Shown here piece after piece: positions 46,690 to 58,030 of a stretch of DNA of 64,000 nucleotides. A program made the translations under genes and the position numbers. This DNA is from Ampullaceana balthica. Its lineage: Eukaryota; Mollusca; Gastropoda; Lymnaeidae. The notes under the pieces were generated by a model that did no database searches, had not been told where the DNA came from, and saw only the letters and a program-made list of their open reading frames with translations. Each line of letters opens with the position of its first letter. Position 1 is the first letter of the stretch. The stretch spans positions 440,134-504,133 of the forward strand of contig CALYLW010000137.1 in NCBI GenBank assembly GCA_944989445.1, given 5' to 3'.

Positions 46690-46935
46690 GGGGCCGTCCA
46701 TAAAGGACGTCACGCGATTTTTGCCGATTTTCGACCCCCTCCCTCCCCCTCGTCACGCGTCGTCACAAAAACTTAGACCCCCCCCCTCTAAAAATACGTC
46801 ACAAAACTTTGACACCCACTTTATTTTCTATTTTGAAAATAAGTATGTTTCAAATCACTTTTATTGTCTTTTTAAGTATTTATTATTTATTTAGTGAAGA
46901 TCTACATTGTAATATCGTAACCCGCGTGAAGCATT
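46690..46935. mobile_element. Harbinger-like MITE, left part
   Basis: Starts GGGGCCGTCCATAAAGGACG after TAA (46687-46689). The right end is lost. Confidence 0.7.
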
Positions 46936-47616
46936 TTTTAAAAACGTTTAACTGGCCTTCAGAAAACGAACTGTGTTAACATCCTTAGATTATAATTTAT
47001 TTTAATGCATACAAATTAAACATTGACTATTAATCATCACGGTTAACGTCTTTGTTTAGAAAAAAAATATTTAAAAATAACATTTTTAAAATGTATTTGT
47101 AAAAAAAAATCCCTCAATTGACTGACGGGCATCCCGTAAGAAAGAGGTCGGCGAACAGAGGTAAATAACCTCATCTGGGGTCAAAAAGGGAATTCTTGGG
47201 GGTAATGCAGACTCATTTGGGACATATAACATCCACTACAATCCACTAGATATATTAAAATACGTCATGTGTACGTGTACGCTTGGAACATATGCCCATT
47301 ATTGAACCGGTTCCTTCCAGAAAATGCATTTTTGTAAAATTTGACAACTATGTAGATTTCTTACCTACGTACTATACGAAGACACCCAAATCTACCCTAC
47401 TTTCATTTATATTGACACGAGTGTCAATAATCTTAATCCACATGATTTGTCTGTGTCACGTATCCTTTCTGTGATATTTAAAATTAATGCCTTAAAAACT
47501 GAGCTAAGAAGAAAAGTTGTTTTGTGCTCCTCTCGATTTGGATTGTCAAGAATTTGATGCATTCACTAAAGTTAATGAATACTTGACTAATTTTAAATGG
47601 GCTCATTTACCATTAT
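46936..47616. other. Intergenic, nothing recognised
   Basis: AT-rich. Short open frames without domains. Confidence 0.4.
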
Positions 47617-47624
47617 AACTAGAA

Positions 47625-47809
47625 CAGTGCTTCTCAAACTTTTTAGTATGGCGAACCGGCAGGAATTTTTGCCATTGCACCAAAGACCGGTGCACTATTT
47701 TCCCTGCACTGACATATTTGTTGTCCTCTTTTTTTGAACATTTGCGGACCGGCAGCGGATGGCCCACGGACCGGCACCGGTCCACGGACCACCACTTTGA
47801 GAAGCACTG
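47625..47809. mobile_element. hAT MITE (CAGTGCTTCTCAAAC family)
   Basis: 185 bp, ends CAGTGCTTCTCAAACTTTTT and CTTTGAGAAGCACTG. 8-bp flanks AACTAGAA (47617-47624) and ATCTAGAA (47810-47817), one mismatch. Internal GACCGGCA repeats. Same family as the MITE part of the blocks at 46233 and 48250. Confidence 0.87.
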
Positions 47810-48043
47810 ATCTAGAAGACTAGAATGGCCAGGGGCGTTTGGACCAAAAACCAATCGAACAATTATATCAAACTTAAAACGTTTTTAATTCTATCAAATA
47901 GATCCCCTCCCCCCTCACCTTTTAAAGAAAAAGGATATTCCGTATCGTTTTGACTTAAAATATCTACACATAATCCTATTCAGATCATTTTTAGACACTT
48001 GTCATGCTTGTAAAACTCACCAGTAGCATTTTCGGGGGGGGGG

Positions 48044-48556
48044 CTTACGACGCTCCCCCAAATCCCCGAGTCATGTGAGCAGAACCTAGAGTCTGGGGTG
48101 GGGGGGGGTAACGCACATATAAACTTGTCTATTTTGGGTTAACGGGCAAAAAAGTTCATGAGAGAACCAAACGGAGCTGCGGTTACATCACAAATGCTTT
48201 GATGTCAACATCAAACGACGCAGCGTAACAATTTCATATGTTATCTTGTGGATTCTCAAACTTAAGAATTATAATTAGATTTAATTTTCGTGTCTTGATA
48301 GCTTACGCCAACCAGCGTCTGATGGCCTACCGACCGGCACAATGAGAAGCACTGATTTAAAAAAAAATTAAAAAATTAAAGTCATTAAATAAATTGTAAG
48401 CGACCAAATATTTCAGTAGAAGTTTTATTTAAAGTTACCCTTTTGATGTGACGTCACACTTCTTCATACCCCCTCCCTCCCCCTCGTCACGCATCGTCAC
48501 AAAAATGTGACCCCCCTCCCCCCCTTAGGTGCGTGACGTCATTTATGGACGGCCCC
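48044..48556. repeat. Composite duplicated block, copy 2
   Basis: Second copy of the 46022-46540 block, in the same order and orientation. Ends with TGACGTCATTTATGGACGGC then CCC and TAA. Confidence 0.8.
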
Positions 48557-48595
48557 TAACTGAAAACGTCATCCTCATATTATAACTTTATAATC

Positions 48596-48680
48596 TTATC
48601 TTATCTGTTACAGACACTGCTATACAGAAGATTATTGCGTCCTACTCTTATCTATGGTTTGTGTCTAGTCCTAGATCTGA
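48596..48680 (-). mobile_element. Solo LINE 3' end
   Basis: Matches the terminal about 85 bp of the LINE at 53843-54564, including a TATCTTATC repeat tail and the SINE-shared segment at about 48622-48645. Confidence 0.7.
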
Positions 48681-49573
48681 TGTAGTTTTTTAATGATTGG
48701 CTTACCGTGGCCTAGGTGAAAAGGCAAACAAAAGAGAATTTGTTGATTGAAATGATGAGTGAGCTTTCTCTTTCACTACGGAATGTGGAAAGGACAATTA
48801 AATTTCTCCGATTCTAAGCCACATACATTTCTATTCTTTAACTTTATTATGGATTTAAATTTTTAAAAAATACTTATAAAAAATCCAACAATAAAAACGT
48901 AGAACCTGTAACTCAATTCTTTAAACAATCTGAAAATCTGTACATATATTTTGTTTTGTGGATTAAACTAGCCAATACGCTTTTTGAGAATGCTTTTGTA
49001 ATCGCCACGATAATCCATAGATATTCCAATTAATTTTTTTAATGAGTTTTATCAAATCTGTACTATGGGCTGCCCTACTATATAAATAAAATTATCCCGT
49101 AAGCAATAAAACGGTATCTTAAAATAGACCCTGCAGATGTTGTAAATGATACGGCAGCCAAGGGGTTTCAAAAGAGAAATTAATTATTAATTAGTTTAGT
49201 TGTGCAATTCCACAATGATAAGTTCTTATGCGGTAGCCCAGTAATGTAATTAAAAGCCTGTTATTTCCAGGTTTTTAAAACGCCTCTTAAATTTAAAAGC
49301 ATGGACAATTTAATGCAGTTATACAGTGCTGGATTTACCTACAAGCTACACAAGCTTTAGCTTAGGGCCCCCACTTTCTGGGGCGCCCCAAAAATTGTTT
49401 GAGTGACCAATGGTCTTATACACTTAAATATTTTGTGATTGGCGCAACATCTATTTAGTTCAAAGTCATGAAACTCTATAGACCGTAGAACAGTTTCGGT
49501 AACACATATTAAAAGCAAACGTGGCTCAACAATTTGCTGCTGGTGAATGTTCATTCTCTTTTGGGTCGAGCCG
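48681..49573. other. Intergenic, with one hAT-like end
   Basis: AT-rich. CAGTGCTGGATTTACCTACA at about 49327 followed by TTAGGGCCCCC resembles a hAT left end; no partner end found. The LINE 3' UTR reaches into the right edge. Confidence 0.4.
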
Positions 49574-52500
49574 CTAGGCTCTTAAGACCCGGTTCATTTT
49601 ATCGCAAGCGAGCCTCATCAAGCGGGCATCGCCGTAGAGGTAACCCTCTGCAGGTACCGTTACTTCACCTTCCAAATCCCCGCACAGCCCGGGGCACTCT
49701 TCCAGTACGTGGGCCACCGTCTCTTCTGGGTGGCCACACAGCCGACAGGCCAGTTCCCTTCTGGTGTTAAACTTGTACAGGTAGCTTCGTGTGGGACAAT
49801 GCTCAGTTCTCATTCTAGTTATGAGCGTCTGATTGCTACGTCCAATTTTCCACCAGGAATCGCTTTTGCTCGGTCGCGGCATGTACTGGAATACTTTTCT
49901 GGCCGTGCTTCCAGAAGCCCAGCCCTGAAGCCATTTCTCTCGGAAATGGTCCTTAAGCCACGATCTGACCCCCAGCTGGGTCATCGGGCGATCGGGTTGG
50001 GGCTGAGCTGAACCTTCTCTCGCTAACTCATCGACCCTGTCTGAATGAGGCTCGCCACTGTGCCCAGTGATGTACTGAAGGACTACTTTTCCGCCTCGTG
50101 CTAGGATTCCACCTACTGTTTCCAAAATGACACTTACCGTTTTCGTCTCCAGAGAGGATCGACCCACGGTTTCGAGCGAAAACCGTGAGTCGGTGAAAAC
50201 TACGACGGTCGGGAAAACCTTTCTTCTTGCTAGACGTCGGCGCACTTCCTTCAAACCCTTGCAAATCGCCTCCAGTTCGGCGTCGTGACTACTGTATGCG
50301 GATCCGCACGGTCCTGACAGTTCGATACTGTCAGGTCCAGGTTGAGGGTATTGAATTAGCACTCCGTATCCACTTCTGCCATCCTTGAAACGCGAGCCGT
50401 CCGTAAAGACTTTTACCACACTATCGCCATAAGCTTCGATTGTCTTCAGAGTCTCGTCTCGCTGGAGCTCGACGGGACTGGCTTTCGTCACCGCTGTATT
50501 TGCCAGTGTCAAACGTAGTTCAGGCAAGTCTGAGCTTTCATGCGGTCCTCGAGCAGGGACCAGTCGCATGCGTTCCCTGTGCTTGGGTATGGGGACTGAG
50601 TCTTCTAGTTCGTAGACCGTATCCATGAAGGGTGGTCTTTTCAGTCGGGTCCTCTTTACCCATCGGTCTTGTAATTGAAAGCAGGGTTCGTCATGCTCCA
50701 ACCTACGGTATCGTTCCACCGTAGTCATGATTGCCTTTTCTCGCCTTATCGCCAGGGGTTCTACGTTAGACATAATTTCTACAGCGGCTGTGGGTGTCGT
50801 ACGCAACGCCCCGCATACAAACCGTAGAGCTTGGTTTTGTATGCGATCCAGACCCTCTAGAGCCGTACGGCTCGCAAAGGCCTGGACCGGGAGGCTGTAA
50901 TCAATAGCACCCCTCACACTACCGAGATAGAGAGCTCTCAGTAGTCTTGCATCTGCACCCCAACTAGTGCTAGCCAGTTTCTTCACCAGGGACAGTTTAG
51001 CTGTGGCTTTGGCACACAATTCACGCACATGGTTATGTAGCTGGACCTTCTGGTCCAGTTTGATTCCCAAGTACGTTGGTGTCCGATCCCAATTCAATCT
51101 TTTCCCACATATCTGAAGCACCACCTCATGCTTCAGTGCATTCCGTCCATTTGTGAAAATGGAATGGACCGTTTTCTCCGTATTGACTACTAGGCGCCAA
51201 CGGTTGGCGTAGTCTTCGATTCGATTCAGATCTTCCTGCAGCCTGTTCTGCAGGGTTGCAACGTCCTTTCCGGAACTCCATATAGCCAGATCGTCAGCAA
51301 ACATGGCATTCTGTGACCCCAGAATACCTTGTAGGTCGTGGACGTAGGCTAAGAACAATGTACAACTGAGGGCGGACCCCTGTGGGAGTCCGTCCTCCAG
51401 GCGATCTTCGTTGGATAATGACTCCCCCACTCGGGTCTTGATCGTTCTGTCCGTAAGGAACGATTTTATCCAACTGTACATGTTCGCAGTAACACCTAAC
51501 TGCTGCAACTTATAAAGTAGCCCTCCACGCCACACCTTGTCGTATGCCTGCTTTAGATCGAAGAACACCGCAACGGTGTGATTCCTCGACTGGAGTTCAT
51601 TCGTGATTGTCTGAATTAGTCGGAGAGCCTGGTCCATCGGTTGGCGTCCCTTTCGGAACCCACCCTGAGTCATTGGAATGCATTTGGACTGTTCGAGGAA
51701 CCAGTAGAGTCGTGCGTTCACTAACCGTTCAGCTACCTTCCCCACACACGACGTGAGGGAAATTGGCCGGTAACTGGACGGGTGTTCGCCTGGTTTCCCC
51801 TCTTTGGGAATTGGGGTTATTGTGGCCTTTTTCCACAGCTTCGGCAGCGTGCCTGTTGTCCAAGTTCTATTTATGAAACCCAGCAGTTTCATTCGGCCTG
51901 TCTTGCCCAGATGTTTGAGCATTTCATTGTGAACTTTATCTGGTCCTGGTGCTTTGCCAGCCTGGCACTTGTTGAGTGCGGTTTGCAACTCTGTCATTGT
52001 GAAGGGGGCCGCGAAAACCTCTAATTGAGGGCCCTTACTTTGTCTCCTTGAGCCCTCTTTGCGCATTCGGTCGATTGTTCGGCTAAAATCAGATCTGGTG
52101 CCTTTTTTGTTAACCTGGGCAAAGTGTTTGTTTAACGCTCGTGCGCGCTTAACTTCACTAGCCCTTTGGCCCTTTGGTGTCGTCAAAGGGTTGGAATTCT
52201 TTGTCTTCCCTGCGCCAGATAATGCATCCAAGAGCCGCCAAACTTTTCTTCCGTCTACGAGGTCGAGTTTTTCGCACGTATTTACCCATTTCGCCTTCTT
52301 CGCTTTGTCGACAGCGGCCCGGACTTCAGCCGTCAGTCTGTTGTACGCCCTACGAGCTTCGGGCGTCTTCAGCCTGGCTGCCTTTTTCCGTGCTTTTGCT
52401 CTTTGTTTCACCAATTCTGCCAGACTCTTGTCCCAGTAAGGTCTGAACTTCTGTTTCCCGTTCGTCCTTGGGATCGTGCGCCTCGCAACCCCAAGGATTG

Positions 52501-53674
52501 TGTCAATAAACTGCCTGTAGGTGGCATCCATGTTGTCTCCTGCAACATCCAGCAGAGCGAGCTTGGTCTCGCTCTCGGCCTCGTACTTCCGCCAATCGGC
52601 CTTACGGAACTGCCAATGCCTTCTTTCAAATCGAGGTTTGCCTGCACCAAGTCCAAATTCAATCAGGATTGGCAAGTGATCGCTGCCTACTTCCTTTAAT
52701 ACTTCCAGTCTATGCTTCGACTCTAGGTCAGCGGAAATAAGCGTTAGATCTGGGCGGGACTCCGTGCTGTGCCCCGTGTGCAGTAGTGTCGGTTCACTGT
52801 CTGCATTCTGTAGCCTGATGAGATTCGTATTAATACAGACATCCTCGATGTAGCGGCCTGACGCGTTCCGTTCAGCATAGCCCCAGTCAGGAGACTGTGC
52901 ATTAAAGTCTCCTGCTATTATCGTTTTGCCAAAAATGACATCTTCCCCAACTGGAAGTGCGATAGGGTTTCTGGGCGTATTATAGACGTTCGTGATTGTA
53001 AAGCCAACGTCGCCTTTGAAAACTCTCACGGTGAGAGTATCAGTGTTGCTGTAACACTTAACTTCGAGCAGCTCCATCGTTAAATCATTCCGGACCGCTG
53101 TGGCAAGACCTCGACATCGCCGGTCACACTTGCAATGGTATAGCGAGTAACCAGTGATATGGAACGGCTTCCCCTTGAGGAGCGTTTCTTGGAACAGTGC
53201 CACATCCACTTTCCGTTCGTGGAGTATTTTGGTTACTTCGTGTGCCTTTTGCCTTATGCCACAGACATTCAACTGTAAAACTACCAGGGCTTGTTCAGGA
53301 TGGCCCTTCGCACCCATGCAAGGACGGCCAGTCACCGATTGACCGCTTGGACATGGCCTGTCGTTCGTCACCATGCCTCTAAGAGGGGGGGTAGCCAACC
53401 GACCCGACGTACCACCATCCGCCGAGAAGGGGTTTAGAAGGTCCGTTCCGGGACCTGCTTTTTTCGATATATGAACCATAGAATAGAGAGGGGGTAGGCA
53501 GAAATCTTCAACCCATTGAGGACGGTCCGAGTGCGTTCCGCCCCTTGCCCAGAGGGTCTTCCTGTCTTCGGCGTTCCTAGCCGGGCACTGTTGGGTATGG
53601 GTCTGCTCCCACACCCAGCACCGGGCCTCTCGGTGAGGCCATGCCCCACCCCCCGGTTGTCCGGAGGGTTCCAA
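49574..53674 (-). CDS. Intact LINE ORF: endonuclease-RT-RNase H polyprotein
   Basis: 1366-codon uninterrupted frame of a non-LTR retrotransposon, which copies itself by target-primed reverse transcription. The APE endonuclease spans about 130-345: N136, E163, D256/N258 in AGDFNAQ, and SDH at 331-333. RT spans about 560-870: FFDLKQAYD (704-712), LPQGSALS, and FADD with catalytic D794 and D795. RNase H spans about 1087-1220: D1092, E1133, D1162, D1215. A zinc knuckle follows (C1310, C1313, H1322, C1327). RNase H after RT and the C-x2-C-x8-H-x4-C knuckle point to the I/R1/Ingi side of LINEs. The first codon is TTG; true ATGs are at residues 67 and 101, before the endonuclease. Much GC-richer than its surroundings. 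No ORF1 seen. Confidence 0.92.
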   Translation of the reverse strand: MEPSGQPGGGAWPHREARCWVWEQTHTQQCPARNAEDRKTLWARGGTHSDRPQWVEDFCLPPLYSMVHISKKAGPGTDLLNPFSADGGTSGRLATPPLRGMVTNDRPCPSGQSVTGRPCMGAKGHPEQALVVLQLNVCGIRQKAHEVTKILHERKVDVALFQETLLKGKPFHITGYSLYHCKCDRRCRGLATAVRNDLTMELLEVKCYSNTDTLTVRVFKGDVGFTITNVYNTPRNPIALPVGEDVIFGKTIIAGDFNAQSPDWGYAERNASGRYIEDVCINTNLIRLQNADSEPTLLHTGHSTESRPDLTLISADLESKHRLEVLKEVGSDHLPILIEFGLGAGKPRFERRHWQFRKADWRKYEAESETKLALLDVAGDNMDATYRQFIDTILGVARRTIPRTNGKQKFRPYWDKSLAELVKQRAKARKKAARLKTPEARRAYNRLTAEVRAAVDKAKKAKWVNTCEKLDLVDGRKVWRLLDALSGAGKTKNSNPLTTPKGQRASEVKRARALNKHFAQVNKKGTRSDFSRTIDRMRKEGSRRQSKGPQLEVFAAPFTMTELQTALNKCQAGKAPGPDKVHNEMLKHLGKTGRMKLLGFINRTWTTGTLPKLWKKATITPIPKEGKPGEHPSSYRPISLTSCVGKVAERLVNARLYWFLEQSKCIPMTQGGFRKGRQPMDQALRLIQTITNELQSRNHTVAVFFDLKQAYDKVWRGGLLYKLQQLGVTANMYSWIKSFLTDRTIKTRVGESLSNEDRLEDGLPQGSALSCTLFLAYVHDLQGILGSQNAMFADDLAIWSSGKDVATLQNRLQEDLNRIEDYANRWRLVVNTEKTVHSIFTNGRNALKHEVVLQICGKRLNWDRTPTYLGIKLDQKVQLHNHVRELCAKATAKLSLVKKLASTSWGADARLLRALYLGSVRGAIDYSLPVQAFASRTALEGLDRIQNQALRFVCGALRTTPTAAVEIMSNVEPLAIRREKAIMTTVERYRRLEHDEPCFQLQDRWVKRTRLKRPPFMDTVYELEDSVPIPKHRERMRLVPARGPHESSDLPELRLTLANTAVTKASPVELQRDETLKTIEAYGDSVVKVFTDGSRFKDGRSGYGVLIQYPQPGPDSIELSGPCGSAYSSHDAELEAICKGLKEVRRRLARRKVFPTVVVFTDSRFSLETVGRSSLETKTVSVILETVGGILARGGKVVLQYITGHSGEPHSDRVDELAREGSAQPQPDRPMTQLGVRSWLKDHFREKWLQGWASGSTARKVFQYMPRPSKSDSWWKIGRSNQTLITRMRTEHCPTRSYLYKFNTRRELACRLCGHPEETVAHVLEECPGLCGDLEGEVTVPAEGYLYGDARLMRLACDKMNRVLRA

Positions 53675-53842
53675 CAGATAAATAATAAACGGTAGTACTG
53701 GAAAAATGTTCTTAAACGAGTTGTGGTAGTCCTAATTACTATGTAGGGGTTTGACTATTTCAGAGAAGATAAGGAAACCCTTTGCTCTCCTCACAATGGC
53801 TTTTTCATTGGATTACTCGAATTTATAGCAACATTTGATCAT

Positions 53843-54564
53843 TCTTATCTTATCTTATCTGTTTACAGACGCTCCTTCTATACAGAAGATTATTGCGTCC
53901 TACGCTTATCTATGGTTTGTGTTTAGTCCTGCATTTTTATTAGAGATTTAAATGTTGATAAAGTGTTGGTTTTCCTGGATTCTTCAGGCAACCCATTCCA
54001 CGCACGAATTCCGGACGGGAAGAACGAAAATTTGTATGTGTTTGTTCTTGCATACGGAGTAAGAAAGGTGTTTTTATCCTTATGTCTATCTGAGGGTTGT
54101 ATTAAGTTATCTGTGTGTTGTATTTCTAAATTTATTAGAATTAATTGCTTTATGTATGATTACTACTTTGCTCTTGGTTCTTCTATCCTCTAGTGTTTCA
54201 AGGTTTAATGATTTAACTAATGATGTTATTCTTGTCAGTTTCGAATATTCTCCAGTAATGAATCTGGCAGCTCTTTTTTGAATTTGTTCTAGTTTATCAA
54301 TGCTTTCTATGGCGGATGGGTCTCATACAGAAGATGCATATTCTAGTACAGGTCTCACCAAAGTGAGGTAGCATTTTAGTTTTATATCTCTATTACATTT
54401 GTTAAAGTTTCTTTTTATAAAGCCTAAGGTTTTGTTTGATTTTTTAATAACTTCATTGACATGGGGATTCCATGATAGTTTCTCATTTATTAAGACTCCT
54501 AAGTATTTTGCATCTTTAGTTTGGGTCAGTTCTTTTCCATGAATGTAATATTTTGAATTTATTT
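53843..54564 (-). pseudogene. Jockey/CR1-like LINE 3' part
   Basis: The minus strand encodes EINSKYYIHGKELTQTKDAK, YLGVLINEKLSWNPHVNEVI and TLVRPVLEYASSV, a stop in place of Trp, then DPS and KLEQIQKRAARFITGEYSK. This is the RT C-terminus of a Jockey/CR1-like LINE. The 3' end carries the segment shared with SINEs (53881-53904) and a TTATC-repeat tail (53843-53860). Its 5' continuation is cut by hAT copy B at 54565. Confidence 0.82.
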
Positions 54565-56966
54565 CAGTGGCGTAGCTAGACATTTTGCCGCCTGGGGCGG
54601 TCTCCAATTTGCCGCCCTTTTTAGGGTCTGTACATAAATGACGTCACGCACCTGGGGGGGGAGGGGAGTCATACATTTGTGACGATAAATGACGAGGAGG
54701 TGTGTTTAAGAAATCTGACGCCACGTCAAAACGCGCAACTTTAAATAAAACTTCCACTTAAATATTTGATTACTGACACTTTATTTAATGACGTTTAGGT
54801 AAAACGCGTGTTACGATATTAGAGTGCAGCCTTACACTAAAAACGCACTTAAATGACAAAAATTTGATTTGAAACATTCTAATTTTCAAATAGGAATTAC
54901 GGCTTTTAAGGTGGGGGTGTGATGTCAAAGGTTTGTGATGTCATATTGAAGAAGGTGGCTAAGTTTTTTGGGACGACGTGTGACGAAGGGGGAAAGTGTG
55001 AAAAATCAGCCAAAATCGCATGAAGTCATTTAAGGACGGCCACTAAGTTGATTATATGATGGTTTTTATAAATTAATAAACATGAATAAATAATTGTAAT
55101 TGAAACTTGAAACGAAGTAAATGTGGGAAACATGTTTACCATTGCAAGCCATATTTATGTAAGCAGCAATAAAACAGGCCTCATAAGATGTTATACCTAT
55201 AAATTATAAATACACATTTATAAAAATACACGATACATTTTTTAAAGGCAAGAAGAAAGTTACTGAGGTCGCAGGTCCCCCCCCCCACCCCGAATGAGAC
55301 AAAACATATTCCAAATTTACACCCAAAAAACATAATCAAACAAAGAAATTGTATACATTAGTTAGTATGTAAGATTATTAATACATTTACTTTCATAATA
55401 GAAAAATCATGTATTATGCTATAAAAAATTTAATTATTTGTAATATCTTGTTCTATGGAAAATATTGCAAGATTTTGTTGTCTTAAATCGTTCATTGTGG
55501 AACGAAGATAATTTTTATCAACTTCAGTTTTGAGAAACACCTTTCACAATTAGTGGCACTGATGGTAATTATTGAAAAAAAATCATAGAAAAATTACAAT
55601 GTTGGGTACAGAATTGTTTAATCTATACTGTTGAATAAATTTTTAAAGATCAGGGGAGGGGGCCTTTTCCCTTGTTTTTCTAGCATGACGCGCTTCTTGT
55701 AGTGTAGGTACAGCCATAAAAACCTGGATCCTTTTTCTTTCAATATGGAATTGTTCTTTATTAATGTCAATAAAGTAATTAATTTGATATTCAAATGCTT
55801 CATTTAGTAGGTTAAATGGTATTATATACGAATATTTTCTTGCAAGGACAAGCAACTCATCAAAGCGTTCTTTTATAATTCCATCCATGGATAAATACAT
55901 TTCTCGTTGTACTTCTAGTTCTAAAGATAGAACCACGTCTTCTTAATTTCCTCCACTCATATTTTTTTTTATCCTTCTAACTCCACGTTCAGTTGATATC
56001 TTCAACTCTTCACAAATTGTTTGGCTGATATAACAGCTTTTTCTATTAGCACATCTCTTTATTCCATGCAATGACGTGTTCCCATAAATTGAGATAACAT
56101 AGAAAAGACAAAAGATTGCAATGAATTGAGTACAATTCCAGCATCTGATTTCCTTTTACTAGTTACTTCTTCAGATGTCAATTTTTCCAAGACGCTTGAA
56201 ATTTAAAGTATGTCTTTTTAAAAATTATTTATGCCTAATGTGGTGTTTATTAACGGATAAATTTGAATATTTTCATATTCTTGTCATAAATTTTAATAAT
56301 TTTCCATAAAATAGACGAATTAAAATTATTTCAACATTAATTTAATTGGATAGGCTTAATTTTTTTAATGAATAACCGTATTTTAATGAAAAACACAAAC
56401 TCTTTTTGCTACTTTAATGCAATAAAAACAAAATTAATTTTTAATAACATACATTACAATAATTTTCTGAAAACTGAAACAGTAATATAAATTACTACTT
56501 GTAAGTTAAACACAATATTTGAACCACCATGACTTGTAGGTACTTGTTAGCGCATCATTCTGCGAATGTCGAAATTCCACGCAAAAACTGTCGTGGCGTT
56601 TTTAATAGCACATATTTTCGGCCCAGCGGTGATGTGTTTTTTTTGGTGGTATTTTTCTTTTAAAAGTGTCATCTGTGACGTATACCACTTAATTTTCCAA
56701 ATAAATCGATACCTTTCTTTGAGCGATTAAAATTTTTTTAACGGTTTTAATTTAGTTATAATATCTACTCTGTAATCAAAGAAAAATTATGCGAATCCGT
56801 TACTTAAGACTCGAAAGTACGAGTATCTTTGTTTCACTCGGGTTTTCACCCTTCAAGATGAAGGTTGTCGGAAATGGTTGTACTTGTCAAATGCCCATAA
56901 ATGCCGCCCCTAAATGTCTGCCGCCCGGGGCGGACCGCACCCTCCGCCCCACTAGCTACGCCACTG
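54565..56966 (-). pseudogene. ZMYM1-like hAT element, copy B
   Basis: Both termini present: CAGTGGCGTAGCTAGACATT and CTAGCTACGCCACTG, with GCCGCCCGGGGCGG-type sub-terminal repeats. The minus strand keeps a 97-codon block (55643-55936: REMYLSMDGIIKERFDELLV then YQINYFIDINKEQ) resembling the mid-part of ZMYM1-like hAT transposases. The interior is otherwise decayed and shortened. Flanks ATTTATTT and CAGAGATT do not match. Carries a Harbinger-like MITE (54624-55043). Confidence 0.78.
54624..55043. mobile_element. Harbinger-like MITE in hAT copy B
   Basis: Starts GGGTCTGTACATAAATGACG and ends near TTAAGGACGGCCAC. Copy C shows the empty site (TTTTTAAG at 57715-57721), giving a TA/TAA target. Confidence 0.8.
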
Positions 56967-57159
56967 CAGAGATTGATAGATGAGGATAGGTTTATAATGA
57001 TATTGCAGTTACATTTTCTTTTCTGGTAGATGTACCACAAACATCTCAGTGTTATATAGGACTAATAAATGCTTATCCTGAAGATCTAACAATAATTTAT
57101 ATACTGAAATACAAAAGTTACACTCATATATTCACCACAAGTTTCGATCCAGTTTGCTT

Positions 57160-57366
57160 TTCCATTGTAGAAATGGACTTGCGCATATTTTTAACATTAA
57201 TGTTTACGAACGTTTTAACTGAGCGCTCTTTTTCTCAGTTAAAATGTACACAAAATCCAAGTAGATAAATAATGAAATAAGAAAGGCTTGATGCCTTATC
57301 TTTTCTGATGATTGAGACAGACATTTTGCGCAAAAGTAACTTGGATGATATACTTTGCCAGATGTA
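57160..57366 (+). pseudogene. hAT dimerisation-domain fragment (ZMYM1-like)
   Basis: The plus strand reads FLTLMFTNVLTERSFSQLKC then ERLDALSFLMIETDILRKSN and LDDILCQM, the C-terminal end of a ZMYM1-like hAT transposase, with stops at the RSTM-equivalent segment. Orientation is opposite to copies A-C. Confidence 0.8.
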
Positions 57367-57516
57367 AATCTAGAATAAAGAATTTTAAAATGTAAATGTT
57401 TGCTTTCTCTGACTTTCTCATCTATTAAAAAAGTTACAGTATGTTTGTCTATTATTATAACAAAATAACTTATCGTAGGTTTTATTTGAGTGATACTAGT
57501 ACAACCATATGTGTTA

Positions 57517-57660
57517 ACAGCGGCGTCACTAGGTTGGTGTCATCCAGTTCGGTAGGTCATGGTGTCACCCCTTCACAACTTACCCCATAGACCTCCTCCG
57601 AATATGCCAACGCCAAATAACGAGGCGTACAGAATTTTACCCTTTGGTGTCACCCGGTGC
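57517..57660. mobile_element. hAT terminus fragment (CAGCGGCGTCACTAGG)
   Basis: Begins CAGCGGCGTCACTAGGTTGG and repeats GGTGTCACCC-like motifs to 57660. A related end (CAGTGACGTAGCTAGG then GGGTCACCCAGTGCGG) occurs at about 4481. Interrupted by copy C at 57661. Confidence 0.6.
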
Positions 57661-58030
57661 CAGTGGCGTAGCTAGACCTTTTGCCGCCCGGGGCGGTCTC
57701 CAATTTGCCGCCCTTTTTAAGTAGATAGCATCATGGTTTTTATAAATTAATAAACATAAATAAATAATTGTAATTGAAACAAAGTAAAGATGGCGAACAT
57801 TTCTACCATTGAATGCCATATTTAAGTTAGTGGCAATAAAGGTGGCCAAATAAGATGTTATACCTATAAATACATATTTTATAAAAATACAAGATACTTT
57901 TTGTTTTAAAGGTTACAAGAAATTTACTGAGGTTACATCCCCCCACCCCCATGAGACAAACGTATTCCAAATTTACACCAAAAAATTAAATTACCAATGA
58001 GTATGCTTTTATTTTGTATTTATAAATAAA

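Noticed and set aside
52059..52446. Open frames on + within the LINE
   Set aside because: Shadows of the GC-rich LINE coding strand; no domain of their own.
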